Assembly (NCBI RefSeq): GCF_963422355.1
Contig: NC_085088.1
Location: 3,469,347-3,533,346 of the forward strand
Length of the DNA stretch: 64,000 nt
Direction: 5' to 3'
Source: Corticium candelabrum
Taxonomy: Eukaryota; Porifera; Homoscleromorpha; Homosclerophorida; Plakinidae
Shown here in pieces: positions 1 to 16,400 of the stretch; within the stretch, counting starts at the first letter, position 1, and the number at the start of each line of letters is the position of its first letter. Under the pieces are notes generated by a model, which ran no database searches, had not been told where the DNA came from, and saw only the letters and a list, made by a program, of their open reading frames with translations. The position numbers and the translations under genes are program-made.

Positions 1-885
1 ACAAAACACAGTGATTTGTCCAAAGGCTTTTGCGCAGATCTGGTCACTTAATTTGGTCACTTAATTTAGTCACTTAATTTGGTCACTTAGTTTGGTCACT
101 TAATTTGGTCACTTCAAATTAATTAAGCTGCGAGTATTTCATTCACAGCCGGACATGGACCCACGTTTGGACATCACAAAGAACTGAAGATGCACGTAGG
201 TATAGCGCTAGCGTAAATGTCTTTGTGAAAGCGACGTGTTCTCACATTCAGTTGCATTTTTGGTCGAAGTCATCAAGCCATCTCTAGGAGCTCGAGTCTG
301 TTTGCACATTTCTTATTGAGACTGGCACACAGCAACCTGGAGAGCCGTACAGTTATTACACTTACACCTGCATTGTGACATCACAAACCATCAATGACCA
401 TGTCTCTGATTGGCTCAAAATTGGCTAAAAACGTCATTTCCAGTCGCTCATACCATCAGACACATCTCAACACAGTACAGTACTGTGCACATATTAAGGG
501 TCTCGCCAAGGCTCACCCCAATAAACAGAAAAAAATAGACAATAGACAGAAAATAAATGTGTGTTACATGCATTTTAGGTGCAAAGCCTAGATCCATGCT
601 TTGAGTATAAGATAATTCGTGAATTGTCCAAATCCATGCTATGTGTGCAACATACCATATTTGCTCAAATAATAACAGCGCTCAATTAGTAACCCATGCC
701 TTGGATGTCAAAGACTGACATCACGTATGCACAGTTTCAGTCTACACATGCAAGAGTGATGTCCGTGAAGAGAAAGAGATGTTTTCGATTGCCCTCCCCC
801 CCTCATATAATAAATAAATTCAAATTCAAAACTTTCTATAGACAACATACCCCACTCACTGTGACTGTTGCCTACATTGTCTTAC
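1..885. other. Intronic sequence of the topoisomerase gene, no exon seen
   Basis: The exon ending at 886 has a good minus-strand donor, so this stretch is intron. I found no topoisomerase core sequence in it on the minus strand, so the next exons lie beyond the left edge. It holds the short tandem repeat at 41-115. Around 655-715 there is sequence resembling part of the repeat at 16697-17190 (shared phrase aacccatgccttggatgtca). Confidence 0.6.
41..115. repeat. Minisatellite, 13-bp unit
   Basis: About six near-perfect copies of a 13-base unit reading ggtcacttaattt in head-to-tail order, with one or two substitutions per copy. It lies in the topoisomerase intron and has no apparent function. 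Confidence 0.9.
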
Positions 886-5516
<4,631 letters not shown>

Positions 5517-5766
5517 CGAGCCTTCACCTCGACCTTTCCTTTTTCGCTAGTGACAACAAAACGACGCTTATTACACTACACGTCGTCGGGCGTCGTTACA
5601 AGCATGCAGATAGAGAGAAAAGGCACGCACAGCGTGAGACGAATTGAGGCCATTCGGCTGCTCTGTCATTGTTCAGAGACTAAGTCCGACGGGCGGCAAC
5701 GTGGCTATGTTCGCCGAATGCTCGATTGCGCATGCGTATCGACACGTGGGCGGTTTGTCGGTGACA

Positions 5767-8700
5767 ATGTTGGAAGGTACGCGGTACGGACTTACGAGTG
5801 ATAAGGCAAACGATTAACTAGTCGTCTGATCGACAGGATCTGCGCGCTACGCGACTCTTCCGAAGGAAATCGAAAAGGAAAGCGAAGCTCTTGGACTGGC
5901 GGTATGATGACGTCATCGATGACGTCATTGATGACGTCATATGTTTAAACATGGACTCTAAGCGTACAGTAGGAACGATTTGGTTGAGGGACACATTTAC
6001 CTAAGAGGGCGTGTCTATACACAACAAGGCTAAATGTTTTATTATTAATTACTGTATTATTGATATTAATTAGTTTATTAATTAATTAATAATTAATCAT
6101 CCATGCTACACAAGGAGCCAAGCATTAACTACAGTACAATATTACTGCAGTAATACTGCAGTAATACTGTATGTCTTGTCAGTGTGGCATTGGGGCAGTG
6201 TGTCTGTCATCCTTATATATTAGCACGCCACTTAACAGCTGGAAAGTTGAGGGGGTACATGCCCCCATTCCCCCTGGTTCCTTCACCTATGTATTTGATG
6301 TCACTCTGTGTTTGCTGTTCGATAGCCTATTATTGGTCAGACGGCGAGAGATTTTGTAGATGAGTATGTCAGCATGCACATTAGTCAGCAAGAGAAGAAA
6401 GCGAAGGAGGAGAGCATCAGACAGCAGTTGACTCACAAAGCATTGGTGTTGGATAATGTTGGATTGCGGAGGCCTGGAAATAAAAGGAAAGCACCGAAAG
6501 GAGCTTGGAGACCCGTGACGTCGAAAGAGAAACGCTCTTTGAATTTGTATGAAATTCCGGAAGGAGCACGGAGGTAAGTGCATTCATTCATATGTTTTAA
6601 TAAATATTAATAGATGCATCTATTTATATTTTTTAATTAATAGTAATGGATGGCTTTATTTATATGTTTTTATTAATATTAATAGGTGCATCCCATTTAT
6701 ATGTTTTAATTAATATTAATAAGTGCATTCATTTATATGTTTTAATTAATATATATTAATAAGTGCATCCATTCATATATTTTAATTAATATTAATAAGT
6801 GCATTCATTGATATGTTTTAATTAATATTAATAAGTGCATCCATTCATATGTTTTAATTAATATTAATTAATTAGATGGTCAGTTTGTTAGTAGAATGTT
6901 TACACATAATGTAGTCTCATTTCTTAGAATTCATGTATGGGTTAGAACAAACTCTCTTCAGGAGGTAACCACTAAACAACGTGACTCTGGGTCCTATAGT
7001 CTTTCTATGATTTCTGTTATCAGGTGACCTTCATGCCACTATCTGCTGTAAATTAAAGTTGATAAAGAGATGAGACTCACACAACAACTGAAAATGAGGT
7101 AGTTTAATTAAGTTGAGACCGAGATGGCATGATGTGTGATTGGGTGTATTGCTGGATTCAAGTGAGTTGTGTGTGTTCCAAGTATTACGAAGACAGAAAT
7201 CAGTTGTACATGGGTGCCCAAGTTTAAAATGGTTGGCGCTGCATTTTGCATCCAAAACTTACTTGGCACTGTGCGTACAGTACTTTGACTCAATGAGACA
7301 CTCCCACTCATTCTGGTAAAGTATGTATGACTGGTAAAGTATGTATGTATGACTAGTAAAGTATGTATGTATGACTAGTAAAGTATGTAACAGAATGTAT
7401 GACAGCCAATGTCTGCATGTCAGGGCCAGAGTCACCAGACCTACTTTTGCTTGGCCGGTAGGAGTCAATTGTTCTTTACCATTTGACATTAGTCTTGCGT
7501 AGCCAGACCCCTTTCCGCCACTTGATAAACTTCCATCACTAGGCAATGAGTAGTCTGTCTTTCCGGACGTCTTTCTACTCCACGTGTATCTGTTCAGACT
7601 GTGAATCAGTCGAGTTCAGCTTGAACAGCAGTCTTACCCTTGAGAAGCCCGGAAGGATGACGTGGCGGAAAGGGGTCTGGCTACGCGAGACTACTTTGAC
7701 ATCTTGACGTACCTATTGTTCATGATTATTGTAATGGACATTTTGTAGTAGAGTCTTGGCGCTGCTCTGGCACTGCAAAAATGGCTTGGCACTACATACA
7801 GCAACAATGCACCAGATGGGCACCCCTGAATTATAATCGTTTCAAAAAGGTCTGTAGTTAAATTGATTAGATCCATTGAGTTTGATATATTGATACGTCT
7901 AGTTTAATTAATTGAATTCTTACTGTTACATAGGAAATATGTAAAAGCAACAGCCATCAGTCCATGTGTGTAACTGCATGTGTTGTGTTGTGATTGCCTG
8001 ATTGCCTGTCTATATGTAAGTGACGGTGTGTATGCAGACCATGAAATAACTGCTGGCTATCGGCCAATGGCCAACCAAATGACGCCTTTGGCCGACCAAG
8101 TGAGAAGATTGCAAAGCCATTTGACATGACAAATTTGACAAAAATGGAAGCTATAGCTCTGAGTGGCCAATCAATTGAAATCGTACTTTCAGGGTCTGTG
8201 TATGCCCTCGTAACTTACAACTAGTTTAGAAAAGACACTGGGAAGTCTAACTGTTGACCCGCTTGTCTCTTCAAGTAAGTACTACATCATATGTCCAGAC
8301 AACTCATGGCATCATGTCACCTTTTAAAATTATTTGGATGACTGACAAGTGATCTGTGATTCAGTTAAATTATATTTGTGTGTTTAATTAATTTTGCCAG
8401 TCCTATGGTCTAGACAGTGATATCGTTTGGTTGTAATTTGATAAATACTTTCCCAGGATGTGTTGACTTTGTGCTAAACTTTCTAGAACCTTGTTACCAG
8501 AGGCAAGGAAGGGCTAGGGTACAGTAATGCCGGCGTAGACCAACAACCCAACAACCAATTGTACGAGCAACGGCACGCTAGGGTTACATTGTTATCTCTG
8601 GTATAATTTTCAATTTGTGTTTTCTCTGTTGTCCTCAACTTTGGTTTAATTAGAGAAAAACTTTCATCTCCGTTTTGTTAAATATGTTTGAGGGCATACA

Positions 8701-9694
8701 CTGACTTTCAAACACATCAAGCTGGTGGCTGCAAACGTTTGTGGATTTCTTCGAACTGCTTTGTGTCACATACAATATGAACTCCAGTTGTCTGAATGCC
8801 ATTCATCAAAAACACAACATGGCACATCCAAACGTGTAATTTTATCTGATAGCTCAGACTGACACTCATGTAACTATAGCTACTGCACACCTAACTATGT
8901 AATGAATACTTGTATTTGGCCACACCGTATCAAAATAAACAAACGAGTATCTCTTTTGATCAGTTTTTGAGACCAGTGAGTGTGACTGGTGTTAATCTGA
9001 CTTCAGAGCAAACTGCTTGTGTGAGCACTCCTGGTTCTGACATGTTTGGATTAATAAGCAGTGGCCTAGTAGTGTAAAATTAAATAGCAAGATGCTGAAT
9101 CTACATTTTTGGTTTGTAGGTTTGAGTTGTACTTGCCTCTTCACGAACTTTGGCTGCAATATATGGACGAACTGCTGCAGCCACAAGAAAGCAGGTATGG
9201 GTTTTCGATTGTTTTGTGTTGACCTAGTCCCACTGTGTATATTGACAGTCATCAGATAGGGGTCATACAGTCCAAACTCCTTAAGGCAGACCTACACGGC
9301 TGTCAAATGACAGGTGCTGATTTCGTGTGTGTTGATCCTCCTGCTGTGTGGTTAACATCTGGATATTAATAGTCACTAGATCAAAGTGTCCATCGTATAT
9401 AGGCCAGTCAGGGATAATACTGATGGAGACACAGAATACCTTCAAGATCATTCGCAAAGATAACTCTCTCAAGGGTGTGTAATTGCACGTGTCATTTCTT
9501 GTTAGCTCAATAACGTAGTTTGGTGTGTTCCATGTGTCCTATTACTTCAAACGACAGTGATTCCAAAAGCAGGAAGTGTCTTTTCTGTCGGCTATAGAGA
9601 ATACATTTTTACTCTGTATGGAAATCATTTACGATACAAGTCAGCAGATCGGTCTGCAAGGAAATTCAAGACTAAGCCAACTATCGACTTATGA
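5767..9694 (+). CDS. POP4: Ribonuclease P/MRP protein subunit p29 (POP4/Rpp29)
   Basis: Protein subunit of nuclear RNase P and RNase MRP, which mature the 5' ends of tRNAs and process pre-rRNA. Seven coding exons with closing phases: 5767-5776, 5837-5901, 6341-6573, 9120-9194, 9249-9313, 9373-9474, 9558-9694. They give 228 residues, against 220 in human. Recognisable blocks in order are the basic helix region KALVLDNVGL and SKEKRSLNLYEIP, then LPLHELWLQYM, KLLKADLHG, SKCPSYIGQSGI, the VIPKAGSVFSV strand, and the terminal RSARKFKTKPTIDL, which is nearly invariant in the family. The Sm-like barrel is encoded by the last four exons. Intron 3 (6574-9119) carries a minisatellite and several small transposons. 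The stop lies 84 bases from the stop of the convergent Frizzled-kringle gene. The start is the first ATG that splices in frame. Confidence 0.95.
5908..5939. promoter_or_regulatory. Three tandem CRE palindromes (TGACGTCA)
   Basis: TGACGTCA occurs at 5908-5915, 5920-5927 and 5932-5939, exactly 12 bases apart, just inside POP4 intron 2. It is the canonical CREB/ATF palindrome. The position, about 140 bases after the POP4 start codon and 390 from the TOP1 start codon, suits regulation of the divergent pair. The regulatory role is inference; the motif and spacing are directly visible. Confidence 0.65.
6576..6875. repeat. AT-rich minisatellite, about 40-bp unit
   Basis: Six to seven imperfect copies of a unit containing aagtgcatccattcatatg followed by ttttaattaatattaat. 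They lie in POP4 intron 3 directly after the donor at 6574. Confidence 0.85.
7211..7826. mobile_element. MITE with gggtgccca ends, carrying nested insertions
   Basis: Both ends carry gggtgccca in inverted orientation, and the interior near each end has 'ttggcgctgc' and 'ttggcact' phrases. A reverse-oriented relative lies at 42173-42470. Inside are an 18-bp tandem repeat (about 7313-7395, gtatgtatgactagtaaa) and a second inserted element at 7492-7690. It sits in POP4 intron 3. Confidence 0.65.
7492..7690. mobile_element. 200-bp inverted-repeat element
   Basis: The 28-base ends (cttgcgtagccagacccctt inward) are almost perfect inverted copies of each other at about 7495-7525 and 7656-7688. It is inserted inside the older MITE 7211-7826. 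Its ends resemble the hairpin repeats at 51451-51540 and 52222-52308 (tagcc/tcg followed by agaccc). Confidence 0.75.
7830..9119. other. Remainder of POP4 intron 3
   Basis: No exon is seen. Inverted phrases around tgtatgccctcgtaa (near 8200) and gagggcatacactgac (near 8692) suggest another degraded inverted-repeat element of roughly 500 bp, but I could not define its ends. Confidence 0.4.
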
Positions 9695-9778
9695 CGATGA
9701 CATTGTACAGTCTTCTAAGAAACTAAAAGATATAGATAGCACGAACATGTGCTATGACGGTCTCTTATTTCATTTTAA

Positions 9779-12683
9779 TCAATTGCCAGTATGTACAGTT
9801 GAACCATTTCTGTGCATCTCGACTTCTACCACCACTTTGATTATAGAGTTATGTGATTCTTCTGAAGGGTTATGTTGTCTGTGCTGGATGTGTTCATTTG
9901 TACAATCACTAGTCGCTCGAGAGCCACCTCTGTCCTCTTCTGATCCAACTGTTGTCATTTCATTGTTTGCCTCTTGGTCTGTGCGAAGAACCTGTCCAAG
10001 AAAATCATTCTCTGTTAGTGCTTGTCGACTCCCCACTACACAGCACTTTCCCTCCGCTCGTTTATGTGTGAAAATGCATGATACCACGATAACTATCCCC
10101 ATCAGAAGGAACAGAGTTCCACCAACCACTGACGCAACGATTACCTTAGCATTTTCGGCAGCTACAAGGTCAAACTCATCTCATAAATTTATATTTAGTT
10201 TGAACATAAAGATGGTGACTCACAGCATTTAGGAATGTTACAATACTCCCATCGAACTTCAGGATCAGTAGTATAGCACCAAGGTTTGTGTCTGCGACCT
10301 TCTGGGTTTCGGCAGTAATTGTGATTGCCACGAGCTTCGAGGGGCAATGTTGATAAATCATCTGTGTGGTTGTGAGGATATCGAGATAACCACGACTGAC
10401 ATGTTCTTCCACTCTCAGTAACAGACACACTGCCAGTGTAATCAGCAGCACTACTTGTAAAGCAATCTACCAACACAAACCTTCAATGTATTCACAAAGG
10501 ATTACACATCATTTAGGTCTTAATACCTGTATTGAATACCGTCGTCTCTAAGAGGCTATTGTATGGTCGGACAATACAATCAGGTGAATCGGTGTCATAC
10601 TGACTTGGTAGATCTTCACAAGTCGGTAGCTGTAATGGCCACACAGATTCACTTAGCAAAATTTCTTTGACTAACTCATTCCAGACATCATAACATTCCT
10701 GGTCTCTAACATAATTGCAATATTCCCTGCATATCGGTCTGGGCCTTGGTTCTGGTGTCGACCAATCACACAATGGGAATGCTATGTGGCACAAGAAAGG
10801 ATGAATAGCTGCCTGGCACTGCCATGTTAGTGTAAATTGATCGAGCACGCTAGACGTTGACAACAAGGAGGAGGCCAGTTTCTCCTGTGACACACCGAGG
10901 CTTGTGTTAATGAACAGTGTTGCATGCGACACAACACCGAATTTGTCACATATTCCTAGACCTTGGGATATACTTGTCTGACATTCAGTATTGGAGTCTA
11001 TAAATGGAGCAGCCCATCAGATCTACATGCACTCTAATAGCATGAGATGATTACGTACCACATCTAGGTATATCACATGTCTCCCATCTCACGGCAGGAT
11101 CCATCGTGTAACACCAAGGCCTGTCTGCTCGACCTCCAGGATTCCTGCAACTGTTACTAGCAAGATGAAGCTCCGAATTTGAGGAAACGAGAAAAGGATA
11201 AGCATGTGGCCACTGTGAATACCATGGCTGACATGACCTGCCAGAAGCAGTTACCGAAACATCCCCAATGTACCTCTGTCCTACTCCAACAATACAGCTA
11301 TCTAAATTTAATTGAGTAAAGATGAATATGTCAAGCACTTTAGCATGAAAAATATTTATAATTACAACTTACCAGCCATGTTGTTGTCAGAGTAAGAAGC
11401 TAAACAAATCGATTAAATTGTGATTAAACAGTCTGATGCATTGAGTTAATTTGATAGTGTTGACCTTGGCTTTTCCAGACCGTTGTGAAACATTCCGGCT
11501 CTTGTCCACCATCCTCTGACTCGAAACCATAACATTGAATGAGTGCTGTCGTATCTGATACAGCTTCTGTCCGATTATCAACATACAGCTGGAAGTAATC
11601 TTTACTGCTAGTGACAATGTCTGACCAGTAAGAAGCACAGAGCTCATTCTTTGCAATGAGACAGTCTTGAAGACAAACAGGTTGAGGTCCTGTGCTGTTG
11701 ATATCGTTTGGATAACAAAAAGGGAACGCGTGGTGACATAACATTTCAACAACAAACTCTCTGCATGTGTCAGAGGAACTTCCAGCATTCAGTGACACAA
11801 CAAACTTTTTGATGGCTGTTTCAATAGCATCCTGGTCGCCTGCAGCAGAGTTTCTAAATATCTTAAATCCTTGGACGTACGAAGAACAAACAGTACCCTC
11901 ATACTCCTCACACTGGCAATGAACTCTGTTAAGTACAACAACACAGGAAACTTACCATATGTATACTCGATACCACGAGAATAGCAGCAGCAACATTGTG
12001 TTGCATGTCGACACTTACCTCTGGAAGCCACACACTGAAAGAAACAACAGAGAGAGAGAGTGACATCCAGGATGAAAACAAGAAACAACGACAAGTTCAA
12101 GGAGGTCAATATATTTGTATAAACTGAAATCGGACAACAGACTAAACCGGTGAATGTCTGCGGGTTTCTCTGTCTGATGAGTCATTACATAGCAACCTAC
12201 AAACTGTCCTACTTGGAATTGATCAACAAACTGGATCCGACCAGCTGCACTACAGTCAATCTCACTACCATCACTACAGTACAAGACTATTGACAGACAC
12301 AGAGTCTAGCCATACAGTAAGGATGGCGCAAGAAAACGAGATCTAAACCAATAGCATGATGACTTACAGATGATCATTGCCACAGTGGCACAGACACCAG
12401 TAGTCGACTGCCTGTTTGAACTCCAGATGGTTGAACAATGTCTTGGGCTCATTTTGTGCTTTGTCTGGCGATGATCGAGTCTGAAAGACTTCCTGAAGTG
12501 CATCTCTTGAACAGGATGCAATAGGAGATTCTCCAAATCCAATCAGAGCGTCTAGCCAATCACAATGATGTGGAACGACAGCGTGGGAAGCTCTCCTCTT
12601 GCTTTGTTGTAGTAGCTGGCGCTGGGCTTCTCGAGCACGCAAGGAAAACAGCCAAACTGACTGGTTTAGGCGTAATTCTATAC
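9779..12683 (-). CDS. Receptor with two Frizzled-CRD plus kringle modules, one TM helix and no kinase
   Basis: Well-supported minus-strand exons: 12019-12034, 11465-11925 (Frizzled CRD 1), 11373-11399, 11059-11301 (kringle 1), 10527-10997 (CRD 2), 10224-10466 (kringle 2), 9779-10161 (membrane span and tail). All phases close. CRD 1 starts CQCEEYEGTVC and has CHHAFPFC and CLQDCLIAKNELC; CRD 2 has CHIAFPLC and CREYCNYVRDQEC. Kringle 1 has GRSCQPW, NSCRNPGG and PWCYTMDP; kringle 2 has GRTCQSW, YCRNPEG and PWCYTTDP. Then follows a hydrophobic span (GGTLFLLMGIVIVVSCIF) and a tail of about 95 residues with no kinase motifs. Candidate 5' exons 12197-12273 and 12368-about 12683 fit in phase and encode Cys-containing sequence (DYWCLCHCGND) that I do not recognise; no signal peptide or start codon was resolved. 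The Frizzled-kringle pairing is that of ROR-type Wnt receptors, so an extracellular Wnt-binding or decoy role is inferred. Confidence 0.85.
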
Positions 12684-12686
12684 ATA

Positions 12687-12841
12687 TTGGTGGTGCAGCA
12701 TGTCACTATGTTATACGGGCATGTAAGTGTGTGATAGGGTTCCGCGGTACGTGTGATAAAGGCTTGTAGTTGCTTGTTTTGTGGCTAACTTAATTATCGC
12801 TCTTGCGGCTGTGTGTGTTATTAGAAAGCAGATTATTTATT

Positions 12842-12913
<72 letters not shown>

Positions 12914-13491
12914 CGTGCGTGTGTGTGTGTGTGTGTGTGTGCTCGCTGTTGCGATAATGATTGCTTTTGGTGCTTTGCTGGGTATGATCAGGTGCTTAGC
13001 CAGAATTTTTAGAAAATTTAAATTTATATGAAATAGAAAATAATTGATAGTTAAGTAACGTTTGATGACGTTTGTCTACCTCCTAAAGGTTTTTTATCTA
13101 TTTTGCCCATTATTTTTGTATAAGCAAAGTAGCAAATTTATTAGTGTGCAATTAATGCCTCAGCTGCATGGTTGTGTAATTGATTAATTAATGTAGAGCA
13201 TCTGGTAGTGCACTTAGAAATACTATTGACAATAAGTTACACATGGCAAAACCAATGTGTTGATTGTTAGTCGGTAGCAGAAGTACGTACCGGATTTATT
13301 CAGTACTGTGCAGTCCGTATGTGTAAATAGGCGCTACTTCCGCTCTGCATCCGCACGTGAGCAGTCATAGCGCACGTTACGGTAGGCGTGTTTAGAATTT
13401 TGCTGATCGTTTGCTACTAGCCAAGAGAAGTCGGCGTACGTATTAGACTAGTTAGTAGGTGTGTCTCGCGCCGTTCTCACGATATCAGACG
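12687..13491. other. Intergenic region between divergent receptor and copine genes
   Basis: Holds a (TG)n run at 12842-12941 and otherwise AT-rich sequence. The 5' end of the receptor gene may extend into it, but I found no exon whose phase fits. No TATA box stands out before the copine start. Confidence 0.5.
12842..12941. repeat. (TG)n microsatellite with a GC interruption
   Basis: A continuous TG run with a gcgcgcgcgtgcg segment in the middle, in the intergenic region upstream of the copine. Confidence 0.95.
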
Positions 13492-16400
13492 ATGGCGACG
13501 ACGATGGAGGTGGAGGTCTCTGTAGGAGCTAGCAGCCGAGTTGAAATGTCTGTAAGCTGCACCGGTCTTGTCAACATGGATATCTTGTCAAAGAGCGATC
13601 CAATGTGCGTCCTGTTCGTAAAGAAAATGGGCAAATGGGTCGAACAAGGACGAACAGAGACGATACAAGACAACCTCAATCCAAAGGTCAAGCAACTGCA
13701 GAGTCGGCATTAATTTGTTGACCTTATTTTTGTGTTTTTGTTTGATAGTTTGCAAGAAGTTTCATCTTGGAATACCATTTTGAAGAGGAACAGCCTCTAA
13801 AGTTAGCCGTTTTCGACGTCGACAGTGCATCTCATGATCTGAGGCAGCACGATTTTATTGGAGAAGCAGAGTTCACTCTGGCAGACGTCGTTGTGTCGGG
13901 CCAAGAACTTGTCAAGAATTTGTATATATCGGGTACGTTGTAAGGAAACGGACAAACGTGGTGTCCTAGTGGTATAGAAATAGAAATTGTTGTTGTCAGC
14001 AGAATTGCATGTACGGTTTTGAATCCTTAGAGTTGAACTCAAGGGTTCTGATGTCAGAGGCAAGGCTGGCCGGGTATCGGTTTTGCTGTGGGTACAGTAG
14101 ACACACATGACTAATGAGCAGGGGTCCATGCACGTGCTAAGGAAATGTGCTTAGAAAAAGCCATAGTGCTACATGTTACAGCAATTCACTGTTCCATTTT
14201 TGTATAGTTTGGTAGAGATGGTTTACACACGAACATTTGTTATTGTCTCGTGACAAATGAAAATGCCCGTCACTTCACCCATTGTAGACTAATATGTCTT
14301 TCATAAGCATAAGTCATTGTTCAAAATAGTGGTCGTCAAGTTGTCATTTGATGACTAACTGAGTTCATGTGACGACCAATTATTCCAGCAAGGTTGCCAT
14401 CCTGACGACTAAAAATTTTAAACACTGATATCAGTGTTACACTTCACTTTTGTTTATAAGGATGGAGTTATATAATGAAAATGGGAGGTCATGCGGTTCT
14501 ACTCATACCAAGATCATTGTGAATGCCTATAAGACAGTCAGTCATCTGTGTGGAGATATTTCGAAGTCTTAACTTTATGGGGCATATCTGTAGGTTTATG
14601 GAGGGATGGTACTACGTGAAACCAGGTTTAGTGTATGCATGTAGTACATCTTATTTACTTCTATCCATCTGACACGTGGGTCAAATTAGAGTGATATTTT
14701 GCACAAGCGCATATTTGTTGTGTAGTGCAAGAATGTGCAGTAAGATTTTATTTGGTTATGTACTGGAGTAAAATGAATCAGTTCACTGTGTAAAATTGAC
14801 TCATGTATGTATGTATAGGGAACACTGTTGGTTGTTTCACCATGCATGCAGACTTTCAGTAGTTTTACTGCTTTTCAAACATATTTTAGCTTTTTATTTA
14901 TTTTTATTTATTGAAGTCAGCAAGACAACTATATACTGGTGTCGACATTTTGTCAGGTATACATGACACTTAATTCCTTTACAGCAATTTTTAGGAATTA
15001 TTATTAACAAGGTCTTCTGTTGTACTAAAACTTCTTAATTACATGTAGGAAAGGCTCAAGTGAGAGGAACATTGCATGTGTCTTGTGAAGAAATGGCAGA
15101 AAGCAAAGCCAACATACAGTTTCACATGAGAGGAGAAAATCTTGACAAGAAAGATTTTTTTGGAAAAGTCATTTTATTAATCCAAAGCAGTCTCGATCAA
15201 TATGCTAATCAGGTTTATTTCTAAATAGTCAGATCCATACGTTGAAATTAGTCGAGGGAAAGAAGACGGCACATTTACAGTTGTGTGGCGAACAGAAGTA
15301 ATAAAGAATACGTTGAATCCTACATGGAGACAGTTTGAAATCAGCTCTCAGAAGTTGTGCAATGCAGACTATGACAGACCATTACGTTTCACGTGTTGGG
15401 ACTGGGATAGGTCTGAAAGCTACTAAATCGTTTAATTCACCTAGTGATATACGGGTTCTTGTTTTATTGTTGCAGGAATGCTTCTCCTGATCTTATTGGA
15501 TTTTCCGAGTCAACTAGCTTGCGTACACTACTGGATGACATGTACACATGTGGTCATACGTAGTTGAGTGCATGACTTGTAATGACGTCTCTCTTTTGTT
15601 TGAAGAAAGTCTAGAAGAAACCCTCGACTGCAATTGATTGAACCAGACAAGAAGAAGAAGAAAGGTCAAAAGTACAAGAACTCAGGAATATTACACATCA
15701 TGAAATGCGAGTTAGTTTAATAATACGTTGTTGTTGTTTTGTTGTTTGTGTTGTATTTGCTGCTTAGTATTTCTTAATTAATTAATGTGTTTACTTCAGT
15801 GCTATTCCTGTGTCATCTTTTGTTGATTATTTGCGAGGAGGATGCAATGTGTCTCTGATGGTCGCCATTGATTTCACAGTATTTCTATTCTGATTTTCTA
15901 CAGCAATGTTTCATGCACTCACTATTTTCTAATGTCACAGGCATCAAACGGAGATCCAAGACAACCCAATTCTCTTCACTACTTCCATCCTTATCAGGTA
16001 TTAAATTGCTGTAATAAACTTTTGTTATTTTTCTGTTGATTCATCTATCTTTGATGTTGCAAAACTAATATTGTAAAATACACAAATTTTAATAACATGA
16101 CAATTTTAAATTTGAGAAATGAGTCTTGATTTGTTTATTGATACAAAGACATAACAAAGTGTACAACATTTGACTCTAGATTTCTCAGTTATAATCCAAT
16201 ACTTACTAATTGATTAATATTTAGATTAGTTACTTGTTACATACAAACATAAGTGTAAAGCATGTGGCTGGTGCTGATTATTTTGACAATATTGTTTTAA
16301 TTAAATTTTTATCTTTACTACAGTATAAGGGTTCGAAAGTATTATTTGAAATAATGCTTTTGAAAGGTGACTATATCTATAATAATGCTCTATAATAATG

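Noticed and set aside
11956-12006. Short minus-strand ATG frame (MQHNVAAAILVV) as signal-peptide exon of the receptor
   Set aside because: It looks like a signal peptide and has a donor, but it ends in phase 0 and cannot join the Frizzled exon at 11925 without a frame change. It also lies inside the intron between 11925 and 12019.
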